Shown here: piece after piece, positions 33,074 to 42,268 of the stretch
Layout: every line of letters starts with the position of its first letter
Numbering within the stretch: the first letter of the stretch is position 1
Origin: G963674685 sp964591275
GTDB lineage: Bacteria; Lernaellota; Lernaellaia; JACKCT01
Length of the DNA: 64,000 bases
Direction of reading: 5' to 3'
NCBI GenBank assembly: GCA_964591275.1
Contig: CAZQAE010000004.1
Span: forward strand, 62,001-126,000
The notes under the pieces: generated by a model
What the model was told of the DNA's origin: nothing
Seen by the model: the letters and a program-made list of their open reading frames with translations, nothing else
Databases searched by the model: none
Program-made: the position numbers and the translations under genes

Positions 33074-34339
33074 ATGAAAAGAACTTTGATCACAACTTTT
33101 TCAATTTTTATTCTGCTTTTTTGCTGGAGTTGCACTGCATCGGATGATGACGATTGCCAGGACTGCGAAACGGCGGTCGCGGACGATGACGCGGATGATG
33201 ACGACGACACGGATGCGCCGGCTTGCGTTACGGATGAACTTCGTTGCGGCGAAGGAGACATTCCCGAAAAATGTGAAAACGGTGAATGGATCGCACAAAG
33301 CCTTTGCCCGCGCCTTCATTACTGCAACTTCGGCGATTGCGTAGACACCCTGATTTACTTTCCCGACGACGAGGCGCCCCACCGCGATATGATCGAGTGG
33401 TGGTACTGGACCGGCGATGTGACCGACGCCGACGGCAATATGTACGGGTTTGAGCTGACCTTCTTTTACGGCGCTCGCGTGCTCAATATCCCCGCCTGGA
33501 TGATCCATGTGGGCATCGTTGATGAAAGCGCCGGCGAGCACGAGGGCAATGTCTGGTACGATTTCGGTCAGCCCGATGAAAATCCTAATGAGCTTCACCT
33601 GAGTTCGGGCACGGCCTCCGTGGATCGCGGCGAGGATTACGTTTATGAACTGGTCGGCGACGCGGGAAACTACGGCTATGACTTTACTTTGACGGATGTG
33701 AAAGGTCCGATTTATCACGGAGGACTCGGTGCCGTGCGCATGAGTTCGAGAACCGCCGATTCATTTTATTATTCCCGACCGCGCATCGACGTGGAAGGAA
33801 TCCTCTATAAAGATGGCGAGCCGATAGAAGTGACGGGCGAAGCCTGGATGGATCATCAATGGGGTAATTTCATCCCTTTCTCGCTGATCGGCTGGGACTG
33901 GTTTTCGATGCGACTGTCAGACAACACCGAAATCATGTATTTCATTTTCCGCGGCGACGAACAGGATTGGAGCGTCGTCGACATGGCGCTGGGTACCTAC
34001 ATCGATGAAAACGGCGACCAGACTATACTTTCCGAAGACGAGATAATCGTTGAATACTACGATATCTGGGAAAGCAGCGTGACCGAGGGCGTGTACCCGC
34101 AGAACTGGAATTTTCGCGTTCCCGGCCTGGATCTGGATGTGGATATTACCACCGGCATCGCGGATCAGGAAATGCCGAATTTCTTCTGGAACTATTGGGA
34201 AGGGATGATGAACGTGGAAGGCATGAAAGACGGCCAGCCGGTTACCGGTCGAGGATTCGTCGAGCTTTCCGGATATGCGGGCCGTCCGATCTTCTGGCAA
34301 TTCTTCGATGTTTGGGATGAAAAGGACTTTAGGTTCTAA
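33074..34339 (+). CDS. CrtC/AttH-like lipocalin lipoprotein
   Basis: The 421-residue lipoprotein (signal ending FCWSC) has a short Asp linker and a CVTDELRCGEGDIPEKCENGEWI Cys module, then a lipocalin-like CrtC/AttH domain: IEWWYWTGDVTDADGNMYGFELTFF opens it, with PAWMIHVGIVDE, GYDFTLTDVKGPIYHGG and the conserved EAWMDHQWGNF and GWDWFSMRLSDNTEIMYFI. CrtC hydrates carotenoids (1,2-hydratase), and related AttH-type proteins bind or modify hydrophobic ligands. The lipoprotein form suggests a surface-exposed or periplasmic lipid/isoprenoid-binding role; no carotenoid genes are nearby. Start ATG 33074 follows AGGAG; the upstream extension is not used. Confidence 0.85.
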   Translation: MKRTLITTFSIFILLFCWSCTASDDDDCQDCETAVADDDADDDDDTDAPACVTDELRCGEGDIPEKCENGEWIAQSLCPRLHYCNFGDCVDTLIYFPDDEAPHRDMIEWWYWTGDVTDADGNMYGFELTFFYGARVLNIPAWMIHVGIVDESAGEHEGNVWYDFGQPDENPNELHLSSGTASVDRGEDYVYELVGDAGNYGYDFTLTDVKGPIYHGGLGAVRMSSRTADSFYYSRPRIDVEGILYKDGEPIEVTGEAWMDHQWGNFIPFSLIGWDWFSMRLSDNTEIMYFIFRGDEQDWSVVDMALGTYIDENGDQTILSEDEIIVEYYDIWESSVTEGVYPQNWNFRVPGLDLDVDITTGIADQEMPNFFWNYWEGMMNVEGMKDGQPVTGRGFVELSGYAGRPIFWQFFDVWDEKDFRF

Positions 34340-34443
34340 TCTCCTGGCGCGCATCACAAGCGGCATCCGGTCGGAGGTGAACGCGAATTTGGTATCTCTT
34401 TAAATTCATGCACGGTTAAGGACGTTGAAAATCAAGGAAAACT

Positions 34444-35271
34444 TTGAGCGATCAAACATCAAAAGGTACATTCAGCAAATTTTGGAAACGAATCGGGTAC
34501 GGACGAATCCTGACGCAGATTACCTTTTTAGCCCTGACTCTCTGGATAGCCATTCAGATGCTGCGTGGCGTTCGCGGTGCGACGATAGAAAAGTACTGCC
34601 CTTTTGGGGGAGCGGAAACCTTGATTCCGTGGATCAATAAAACGGGCACATTGTGCAGCCTTTCCACCATAAATATTTCCATTCTTGTCGGCGTTGTATT
34701 GATCACTCTTTTATTCAAAAGGGTTTTCTGTAGTCATATCTGCCCCATGGGCACTGTGCTGGAATGGATCGGAAATTTCGGAAGGAAGTTTGTCATAGGC
34801 TCCAGGCGTATCCCGCCGAAGGCAGACAAGGCGCTCAAGTGGCTCAAATACCCTCTTTTGATCCTGATTATTGCCTTGACCGTCAAATTCGGCGAATTGA
34901 TTTTTAGAAATTTCGACCCCTATTACGTATTGTTCACTGCGGGGAAAGGGCATGAAATTACCGCGATAGGAATCTGGGTGACTCTGGGCATCCTCGTCGC
35001 CGGCGCCTTGATACCGCTGTCATTTTGCAAATACCTGTGCCCGATGGCGGCTTGCCTGGCTCCCTTCGGTCGCCTGGGCCTTGTCCGCGTTTCCCGCGAT
35101 GAAGACAAGTGCACGCAATGCGGCGCTTGCGACAAAGCCTGTGAGTGGGGCATTCCGGTATCACAAGTAAAAGCCGTCGTCAGCGCCGAGTGCAGCAACT
35201 GCCAGGAGTGCATAAGAAAATGTCCGGTGGAAAACACCTTGTCGTTGGGCGTCGGAAAGGCAAAGACATGA
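34444..35271 (+). CDS. NapH/MauN-like polyferredoxin membrane protein
   Basis: The 275-residue protein starts at a TTG preceded by AAGGAAAAC. Four or five membrane helices carry two CP motifs (CPFGGAET, HICPMGTVLEWIGNF, CKYLCPMAACLAPFG), and the C-terminus has two 4Fe-4S motifs (CTQCGACDKACEWGIP and CSNCQECIRKCP). This is the NapH/MauN/NosR-C family, which passes electrons from quinol or membrane donors to periplasmic or metal-cofactor partners. It overlaps the next gene by ATGA, so it is translationally coupled to the HMA-like protein; the pair may serve metal reduction, loading or sensing. No nitrate or methylamine genes occur here. Confidence 0.85.
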   Translation: MSDQTSKGTFSKFWKRIGYGRILTQITFLALTLWIAIQMLRGVRGATIEKYCPFGGAETLIPWINKTGTLCSLSTINISILVGVVLITLLFKRVFCSHICPMGTVLEWIGNFGRKFVIGSRRIPPKADKALKWLKYPLLILIIALTVKFGELIFRNFDPYYVLFTAGKGHEITAIGIWVTLGILVAGALIPLSFCKYLCPMAACLAPFGRLGLVRVSRDEDKCTQCGACDKACEWGIPVSQVKAVVSAECSNCQECIRKCPVENTLSLGVGKAKT

Positions 35272-35639
35272 AAATTCACCCGTCCCTTCTGGCGCCGCTG
35301 GTCGGCGTCGTTTTCCTGGGCGTTATCCTGATCGGAAGCACATGGGAATTGCCGTCGATGCAAAAGCAATTCGGCGAGGCGTCCGGGAAGGTTCAATCGG
35401 TGGATATCTTTGTCGATGGACTGCGCTGCAGGGGTACATCAAATGTATTTATGAAAATCGTCGGGGAAATTCCCGGAGTCATATCCGTTTCCACATTCGT
35501 ACAGGAGCATCGCGCCGCCATAGAGTACGACCCTTCTCAAATCGACCCGGAGAAAATTTCTAGCCTTATTGACAAGCCCATACGATTTGCAAACGGTCGT
35601 ATGGCAACGCCCTTTCGAGTAACGGAAATCAATGAGTGA
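35268..35639 (+). CDS. Membrane-anchored HMA-like protein with single core Cys
   Basis: The 123-residue protein has an N-terminal membrane helix (about 7-25) and a domain with heavy-metal-associated (ferredoxin-like) pattern: VQSVDIFVDGLRCRGTSNVFMKIVGEIPGVISVSTFVQ, then AAIEYDPSQIDPEKISSLID. The usual CxxC is reduced to one cysteine (RCRGTS), so classical two-Cys copper binding is unlikely; it may still bind metal or another ligand. It starts by ATGA overlap with the polyferredoxin gene, so both are probably parts of one membrane complex. Confidence 0.7.
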   Translation: MKIHPSLLAPLVGVVFLGVILIGSTWELPSMQKQFGEASGKVQSVDIFVDGLRCRGTSNVFMKIVGEIPGVISVSTFVQEHRAAIEYDPSQIDPEKISSLIDKPIRFANGRMATPFRVTEINE

Positions 35640-35733
35640 GGGCAGGATTGATGACACAAAGTTTATGGTTTCTTGCCTCGACCGTCTCCATATTTTTTCG
35701 ATCATGCTCAAAACAAATGCAAGGTGATTATCG

Positions 35734-37401
35734 ATGAAATCCACTAGATGCCAAAAGCTTATTTTACTCGCGATGTTTGTTCTCGCGGCATTTCTTCCAA
35801 CGGCCTGCGCATGCGACAATGATGAGGATTCTTCTGACGACGCAGGCGAAGTCGATGACGACGACGCAGACGATGACCTCAACGATGATTCCGGCAACGA
35901 TGACGCCGATGACGATTCTGGCGCTTTCGATCCGCCTGTGCTGCCATTTTCTTATTTGCGTGAGGATGATTCGGCGCCGATAACCCCGGAAGAATTGGTG
36001 AAATTCAGCGAGAGGCTTAAGGAGTTTTATTCGGAAAGTTCCTACATCGATTGGCTGCTCCGAATGAGTCATGGCGTTGACGACTCCACCGAGATGAAAG
36101 ATTATCGCTTGTTTTGGAGGGATGTTATCGCCGAGAAGCAAGGCGAAACCGTATCGATCATCCACAAATATTACGACGAACACGGCGGTCACAACATTCT
36201 CAAAGACAACTCTCTGGTGGTTGAATCGGTGATTTCGGGATATTTGAAAACCGAGGACCCGGTTCTTGAGGAACTCGCCAGGCTGTTTTGCGGCGGCATC
36301 TCTTCCAACATGCTCGGCATGGTATACGACGCTGACGACACGGTATTGCATCTGATGGCCAGGAACGTCGTGCCCTTCAATCACAGCTATACCACGCACG
36401 ACGGACGCAACAAATCTGTTGATTACTCCAATTGGTATCACCCCTACGACCGGTGGAACTGCTCCCGTTTCAAATACGAAAACAATCCATATTGGGGCGA
36501 GGTGTGGGTGACGAACACGCGATCAAAAGATGGGCTTGGCTACCTTTTCAACTCTTCGCGTTTTATTGACTACGCCGCGCAATATGCCAAGAGCGCCGAG
36601 GTCCGCGAAGCTTGCGGCGAAGCGCATGAGCTTCTCACATTGTTCGCTAAGGATATCGTGGATTATCAATATTTGATCCGTTCAAAAGACAAAGATGGAA
36701 ATCCCTATCGCCCCGGAATCGACCCAGAGCCGGATGAAGCCGATATCGGAGATATTGCCTCGCTTGCGGCCTGGGACATCATTGCTCCCGACGCCGAATG
36801 CAACGCGAAGCAGGCGACCGCCTTTTTGGGGTACGGCGAGAGACTGCAAAACAATTGCACACCTCTTGGAGGGCACAGGATTTATGAACTGGGGGCTATT
36901 GTTAACAATCCCCCCAACGGACACATCATGCGCTCCTTTCATATCGCCAACATCGCTTTGGCGCTGCATAACGGTGATTATGACGCAGCCTACAAATCTT
37001 TGGGCGGCCTGGAACTGCGCTTTGACAGGGATCTGAATATCGACCTGTCCCACGTCAATACCTCCGAGGATTCCTGGTACAGAGACATCGCATTAAACTG
37101 GCTGCAAGCGGCGTCCGCGGGTTACTTCCTGACCGGCGATGAGATCAGGGCGATTCACACCTATACCCTGCGTTCTATTGATGAATACAGCCAGTGGGAA
37201 AATTGGGATTTGTGGGCCGATTCCATACTGGAAGACCAGGAGATTGAGGCCTTCCCCCCTACCGGCAAAACCCTTGAGGACGAAACGAAGATATCCTGGT
37301 TTCGACCTAACGCCTTGGGTCTTTTCATGGAATACTGCTGGGGGGCTTATCAAAATCCCGACAGCCAGAAGATCATCGATTGTGAAGTGTTTGGTTATTA
37401 A
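35734..37401 (+). CDS. Asp-linker lipoprotein of unknown function
   Basis: The 555-residue lipoprotein has signal and lipobox (FLPTAC), followed by CDNDEDSSDDAG and an Asp-rich linker to about residue 68. The remaining 485 residues are largely helical and have no recognised domain; segments such as FNSSRFIDYAAQYAKSAEVREACGEAHELL, NPPNGHIMRSFHIANIALAL and WYRDIALNWLQAASAGYFLTG suggest an alpha-alpha barrel or superhelix, as in some carbohydrate-active enzymes. Its first 30 codons and upstream bases closely match those of the 37448 gene, whereas the mature domains differ. It may be cotranscribed with that gene 46 bases downstream. Confidence 0.75.
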   Translation: MKSTRCQKLILLAMFVLAAFLPTACACDNDEDSSDDAGEVDDDDADDDLNDDSGNDDADDDSGAFDPPVLPFSYLREDDSAPITPEELVKFSERLKEFYSESSYIDWLLRMSHGVDDSTEMKDYRLFWRDVIAEKQGETVSIIHKYYDEHGGHNILKDNSLVVESVISGYLKTEDPVLEELARLFCGGISSNMLGMVYDADDTVLHLMARNVVPFNHSYTTHDGRNKSVDYSNWYHPYDRWNCSRFKYENNPYWGEVWVTNTRSKDGLGYLFNSSRFIDYAAQYAKSAEVREACGEAHELLTLFAKDIVDYQYLIRSKDKDGNPYRPGIDPEPDEADIGDIASLAAWDIIAPDAECNAKQATAFLGYGERLQNNCTPLGGHRIYELGAIVNNPPNGHIMRSFHIANIALALHNGDYDAAYKSLGGLELRFDRDLNIDLSHVNTSEDSWYRDIALNWLQAASAGYFLTGDEIRAIHTYTLRSIDEYSQWENWDLWADSILEDQEIEAFPPTGKTLEDETKISWFRPNALGLFMEYCWGAYQNPDSQKIIDCEVFGY

Positions 37402-37447
37402 TGAAGTCATTGCGGTCTGGCTCAAGACCAAAGCAAGGCGGTCGTCG

Positions 37448-39721
37448 ATGAAATCCTATAGATATCGAAAGTTTATTCTTCTCGCGCTGCTTGTCGCTTC
37501 GGCATTTCTCGCAACGGCCTGTTCGTGCGACAATGACCCTTCAACAAGCTCAGGGCAGACTGATGATTCCGGCGACGCGCCTGATGATGCCGCCGATGAT
37601 GATCTCAATGATGATTCAAGCAATGATGACGCCGATGACGACACGGACGACAACGTAAACGACGACGTGAACGACGACGCGGACGATGATTTGGATGACG
37701 ATGCAGATGATGATGCGAACGATGATTTGGATGACGATGTCGATGACGATGTCAATGATGATGTTGATGACGACAACGACGACGATCTCGAATCCCTGAC
37801 GCGTGAGTACGTGGACGGGGGCGGTATCGGCTACGACGGCATTTCTATAGTCGCGAGCGAGGACACTGTTCATATCGCTGCGGTTCGCGCAAAATATTTG
37901 ATGCTTTATTCGCTGGGCGCAAGCCTTGCGTGGAGCGAAACTCAGGTTGCCTTCGCCGCCGCGGATCCGTCCCTGGATGTTGACGACGCAGGCGGTCTCC
38001 ACCTAGCTTACCGTGATCCTTGGGAAAATCTTCTGATGTACGCTACAGATGTTTCGGGCATTTGGGAATTGCAGGAGGTGGACCTTGGCGTCAGCGGCTC
38101 TGATTCTCTTTCACTAAAACTGGATGCTCAAGGCCATCCTCATATCGTTTATCACGCGGCGTCAAGCGCGGCTTTGCGCCATGCGGTTTACGACGGCGGG
38201 CACTGGACGATTGAAAGCGTCGCCATGGCCGCGGCGGGTATCGTGCAACCGGACCTGGCCCTGGATTTGGCGGGGCGCGTCCATATTTCCTATTGGAACG
38301 CCGGACTGTACTACGTCTCTGATTCCACCGGCCAATGGGAAACGGAACCGGTTTATTCCTTCGCGGCGCAGGGGGAGACCTCTGTTATCGTCGGCAGCGA
38401 TGATACAGTACACATCGCCTTTTTCAACACTGATGACGAATTTGTCGTCGCCGCCAAAAATGAGAGCGGCTGGGACTTTGCCGTTGTCGGGCCGGGCGAA
38501 CATTATGGCGATATGACGCTTGACCCGGACGGTGAAATTCGCCTGAGTTTCTATACTTCGAATGCCGACAACCTGAAATATGCGTCGGGCGATGGCGAAA
38601 TTTTTGAAACGGAAACCGTGGACGCCGATTATTACCAGGGATTTTTCAACGCCATCGATGTCGATTCGCAGGGCAAAGCTCATATCGCTTACCAGGACCG
38701 TTTGACCGGCGACTTGCGCTATGCCGCCAAAGAAGGCGAGGACTGGACGCAACGCACGGTCGTTGAAGCGTCAATGCTTGGCAATTGCGTCTCAGCCGCC
38801 GCTGACTCGACCGGCGCGATTCATGTTTCCTATTTTTTATGGGCCGAAGGCGATCTGCTCTACGCCGTTTCCGGGCAGCGGGGCTGGAATTTGCAGGTTG
38901 TCGATTCGGCAGGATACCAGGGCATGTACAATTCCCTGGCGCTGCATCAGGATACGCCGCACGTCGCTTATTACGATTTTGATTGGGGACACTTGCGTTA
39001 TGCGCATTTGGCTGGAAACGAATGGGTCGGCGAAGTCGTCGACGACGTCGGCAACGTGGGCCAATACAACAGCCTGGCGCTCGACGAAAATGGCGGCGCG
39101 CACATCAGCTATTACGACGCGGATGATAATGATTTGAAATACGCCACAAACGCCGGCGGACCCTGGAGTGTTGAAACCATCGACACGCAAGGCGACGTGG
39201 GGCGCTATACTTCCTGCGCCGTTGATGAACAGGGCGCGGTCCATATTTCCTATTACAAGGATATGCTTGCCTACGACTTGAAATACACGACGAATGCGAG
39301 CGGTTTCTGGAGCGCGGAAACGGTGGACAGCGGCGGTCGCACGGGGGAGTATTCCTCCCTTGCGATTGACTCCGACGCTCGGATCTGGATCAGTTATTAT
39401 GACGAAAGCGAAAGGGCTCTCAAGCTGGCGATGAAAGACGGAGGGCAGTGGAATATTCAGCTGGCGGCGATGGGCGGTGCGGGCGTAGCGAGCGATCTGA
39501 CTTTAGACGAGGATGGAAACGCCTGGATCGCGCACTATGATTGGGGTTTTATGGACGTAATGTTAACAACCAATCGCAATGGCTCATGGCAATCAACAAC
39601 ACTTGATCCCGCAGTGCTGGGAGGAAACATCGATACAGCCCTCGTACTGACGCCGCACCAAGCGCACGCGCTGTATTTCGACGGCGAGGGAGGTTTGTGG
39701 CGTGCGTCGCTCGCTCGTTGA
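37448..39721 (+). CDS. Asp-linker lipoprotein with long beta-propeller repeats
   Basis: The 757-residue lipoprotein has the signal FLATAC and an Asp linker of about 90 residues in four-residue units (DDDA, DDDV, NDDV). The first residues after the lipidated Cys, CDNDPSTSSGQTDDS, contain a dispersed DNA repeat inserted in frame. From about residue 120 there are some fourteen 45-residue beta repeats with the consensus G-x-Y-N/T-S-L-A-L-D-x-x-G-x-x-H-I-S-Y-Y-D-x-x-x-x-D-L-K-Y-A-T-N, as in VGRYTSCAVDEQGAVHISYY and TGEYSSLAIDSDARIWISYY; these predict two stacked or one large propeller. Surface location is expected. The same repeats occur in secreted proteins of myxobacterial type organisms; ligand unknown. 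Confidence 0.82.
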   Translation: MKSYRYRKFILLALLVASAFLATACSCDNDPSTSSGQTDDSGDAPDDAADDDLNDDSSNDDADDDTDDNVNDDVNDDADDDLDDDADDDANDDLDDDVDDDVNDDVDDDNDDDLESLTREYVDGGGIGYDGISIVASEDTVHIAAVRAKYLMLYSLGASLAWSETQVAFAAADPSLDVDDAGGLHLAYRDPWENLLMYATDVSGIWELQEVDLGVSGSDSLSLKLDAQGHPHIVYHAASSAALRHAVYDGGHWTIESVAMAAAGIVQPDLALDLAGRVHISYWNAGLYYVSDSTGQWETEPVYSFAAQGETSVIVGSDDTVHIAFFNTDDEFVVAAKNESGWDFAVVGPGEHYGDMTLDPDGEIRLSFYTSNADNLKYASGDGEIFETETVDADYYQGFFNAIDVDSQGKAHIAYQDRLTGDLRYAAKEGEDWTQRTVVEASMLGNCVSAAADSTGAIHVSYFLWAEGDLLYAVSGQRGWNLQVVDSAGYQGMYNSLALHQDTPHVAYYDFDWGHLRYAHLAGNEWVGEVVDDVGNVGQYNSLALDENGGAHISYYDADDNDLKYATNAGGPWSVETIDTQGDVGRYTSCAVDEQGAVHISYYKDMLAYDLKYTTNASGFWSAETVDSGGRTGEYSSLAIDSDARIWISYYDESERALKLAMKDGGQWNIQLAAMGGAGVASDLTLDEDGNAWIAHYDWGFMDVMLTTNRNGSWQSTTLDPAVLGGNIDTALVLTPHQAHALYFDGEGGLWRASLAR
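37537..37560 (+). repeat. Short dispersed repeat inserted in reading frame
   Basis: CCCTTCAACAAGCTCAGGGC and the next four bases encode PSTSSGQ between the lipobox and Asp linker. Its reverse complement is related to the repeat at 5489-5520. The sister gene at 35734 has no such segment, so this copy is an insertion in multiples of three. Confidence 0.7.
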
Positions 39722-39772
39722 ATTCCACTATTCACTCAGTACGAATCACTGGCCACCGATTTCAGGCTGATT

Positions 39773-42268
39773 TTACTTCTTCTTTTTCGCCTTCTTTTTG
39801 GCCTTGGCCTTGGGCTTGGCGACGGGTTTTTTTGACGCCACTGGCTTTACTTTCGCTTTCGGCATGGCCTTGACTTTCGCTTTCGCCTTCACGCTTGTTT
39901 TCTTGGATGTTTTTTTGCGTTTGAAAGGCCTTTCCAACGCCAACCCAAGAACCTCATCGATGTCTTGCACGAAGTGCAGTTTAATCGAGCGTTTCACTTC
40001 CTGCGGCAGGTCCCTGGTGTCTTTTTCGTTGCCCTCGGGGACAATAACGTCGCGAATGCCCGCGCGATGCGCGGCCAGGAGTTTCTCCCGCAATCCGCCG
40101 ATGGGCATGACGCGACCGCGAAGCGTGATCTCACCGGTCATGGCAAGGCCCGCTTTGGACGGAATGCCCGACAGCGCCGACGCCAGCGCGGTCACCATGG
40201 CGACGCCGGCGGAGGGGCCGTCCTTGGGAATGGCGCCGGCGGGAACGTGCATGTGGATATCATTTTTCGCGAAAAAGTCTTTATTGATTCCGATCAGGTC
40301 CACGCGCCGCCGCGCGGATGTCACGGCGGCCTGCGCTGATTCTTTCATAACCTCACCCAGGTGTCCGGTGAGCGTCAGGGCTCCTTTGCCCGGCACCGGC
40401 ATCACTTCGATATGGAGGATTTCACCGCCGGTGGGAGTCCATGCCAACCCCGTCGCCAGGCCGACGCGGCGCCCGATCTCTTCATCTTCCTCGCGCATGT
40501 ACTCGTGCGGGCCGAGCATTTTCTCCAGGGATTTCGGCGTCACATTGACAAGCCTGGCTTCCCCTTCTCCGATTCTTCGGGCCACCTTCCGGCACACGGA
40601 GCCGATCGTTCGCTCCAGGGTTCGAACACCCGCCTCTCGCGTGTAGTAGTCGATCACGTCGCGAATGGCTTCATGAGCGAATTTGATGTTCTTTTTCTTC
40701 AGTCCGGCCTCTTTCATTTGCCGGGGAGTGAGGTAGCGCTCGGCGATAGCGGCCTTTTCCAGGGGCGTGTAGCCGGGAAGCCGCAGGATTTCCATCCTGT
40801 CGTGCAGGGCGTTCGGGATCGGTTCCTGCGTGTTGGCGGTGGTGATGAAAAGCACTTGAGAAAGATCGTAGGGCACTCCCAGATAATGATCGACAAAGTC
40901 GGTGTTCTGCTCAGGGTCCAGGACTTCCAGCAAGGCTGACGAGGGGTCGCCGCGAAAGTCCGCGCCGAGCTTGTCGATTTCGTCGAGCATGAACACGGGG
41001 TTTTTCGTTCCCGCCTGTTTGAGGCCGGTGATGATCTTGCCGGGCATGGCGCCGACGTAGGTGCGCCGGTGGCCGCGGATTTCCGCTTCATCGCGCACTC
41101 CGCCCAGCGAGATACGAGTGAACTTTCGTCCCATGGCGCGGGCGATGGAGCGTCCCAGTGAAGTTTTGCCCACTCCCGGAGGACCCACAAAGCACAGGAT
41201 CGAACCGCGAACGCTGCCCCTGAGCTTCGCCACGGCCAAAAATTCAAGAATCCGGTCTTTGATCTTATCCAGCCCGTAATGATCCACATCAAGGACACCG
41301 CGTGCGCGCTTCAAATCCAGCTTGTCACGGCTTTTTTTATTCCAGGGAATCTCCACAATCCAGTCCAGATATGTGCGAACGACGCCGGCTTCCGCCGAGT
41401 CGCCGTGCATGCGCGATAGGCGCTTCAGTTGTTTTTCCGCTTCTTCATTGACGGATTTAGGAAGCTTGATATCCCGGATTTTATCCCGGAGCATTTCAAT
41501 TTCCTCGTCACGCTCGTCCATTTCGCCCAATTCCTTGCGGATAGCCTTGAGCTGTTCACGCAAAAAGAACTCTCTTTGGCTTTTGTGGATGCCTTCCCGA
41601 GCCATGTCCTCAATGCGGGCTTGCGCATCGAGCAGAGCCAGTTCCCGCGTCAGGTGCTGGCGGACGAGTTGCAGGCGCTCGTCAGGATCAGCCGTCTCCA
41701 GAATCTCCTGGCTTTCGTTGATTTTGATATTGAGGTTGCTGGCGGCGATGTCGGCCAGTCGGCCCGGATCGGTGATGCTTTCAGCCAGTTCCACAACTTC
41801 CATGGGAATCGACTTCCCCATGGACGCGACCTTTTGCAGACCTTCCAGCACGGTCCGAATGCGGGCCTGACGCTCAATGTCGTCCGGGTCCACCTGGTAT
41901 TCCGGCAACACCTCCACCTTGGCCTGAAAATAGGGCCGTGTTTTGGTGTGCTTGAGGATTTTCACCTTGGAAATACCCTGGACGAGAACCTTCACGCGGT
42001 CTTCGTTCAGCTTGATCATCCGCATGATCGTGCAGGCCGTTCCGACAGTGTAGAGGTCTTGCGTCGTGGGTTCGTCGGCGTCGACGTCCCGTTGCGTGAC
42101 GACCGTGATCAGACGGTCGGAAGCCAGCGCCGCGTCGATGGCGGCGTTGGACATCTCGCGCCCGACAATGAGCGGGATGATCATGTACGGAAAGACAACG
42201 ACATCGCGCAGGGCCAGAAGCGGAAGCTCCGAGGGGAGAATAATTGCGTCACCGGTATTGTCATTCAT
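39773..42268 (-). CDS. lon: ATP-dependent protease Lon with lysine-rich tail
   Basis: The 831-residue LonA has the LON substrate-binding domain (LPLLALRDVVVFPYMIIPLIVGRE), the AAA+ module (Walker A GPPGVGKTS, Walker B VFMLDEIDKL), and a protease domain with catalytic Ser in PKDGPSAGVAM and Lys in REKLLAAHRAG. It degrades misfolded and regulatory proteins in the cytoplasm. After the normal C-terminus it continues in about 50 residues containing 24 lysines plus Ala, Pro and Val (for example KAKAKVKAMPKAKVKPVA), resembling a histone H1-like tail, which is not usual for Lon. Start is ATG 42268, where AGGACGG lies eight bases upstream, rather than the TTG at 42289. It overlaps the end of hsp20 by eight bases. 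Confidence 0.93.
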   Translation of the reverse strand: MNDNTGDAIILPSELPLLALRDVVVFPYMIIPLIVGREMSNAAIDAALASDRLITVVTQRDVDADEPTTQDLYTVGTACTIMRMIKLNEDRVKVLVQGISKVKILKHTKTRPYFQAKVEVLPEYQVDPDDIERQARIRTVLEGLQKVASMGKSIPMEVVELAESITDPGRLADIAASNLNIKINESQEILETADPDERLQLVRQHLTRELALLDAQARIEDMAREGIHKSQREFFLREQLKAIRKELGEMDERDEEIEMLRDKIRDIKLPKSVNEEAEKQLKRLSRMHGDSAEAGVVRTYLDWIVEIPWNKKSRDKLDLKRARGVLDVDHYGLDKIKDRILEFLAVAKLRGSVRGSILCFVGPPGVGKTSLGRSIARAMGRKFTRISLGGVRDEAEIRGHRRTYVGAMPGKIITGLKQAGTKNPVFMLDEIDKLGADFRGDPSSALLEVLDPEQNTDFVDHYLGVPYDLSQVLFITTANTQEPIPNALHDRMEILRLPGYTPLEKAAIAERYLTPRQMKEAGLKKKNIKFAHEAIRDVIDYYTREAGVRTLERTIGSVCRKVARRIGEGEARLVNVTPKSLEKMLGPHEYMREEDEEIGRRVGLATGLAWTPTGGEILHIEVMPVPGKGALTLTGHLGEVMKESAQAAVTSARRRVDLIGINKDFFAKNDIHMHVPAGAIPKDGPSAGVAMVTALASALSGIPSKAGLAMTGEITLRGRVMPIGGLREKLLAAHRAGIRDVIVPEGNEKDTRDLPQEVKRSIKLHFVQDIDEVLGLALERPFKRKKTSKKTSVKAKAKVKAMPKAKVKPVASKKPVAKPKAKAKKKAKKKK

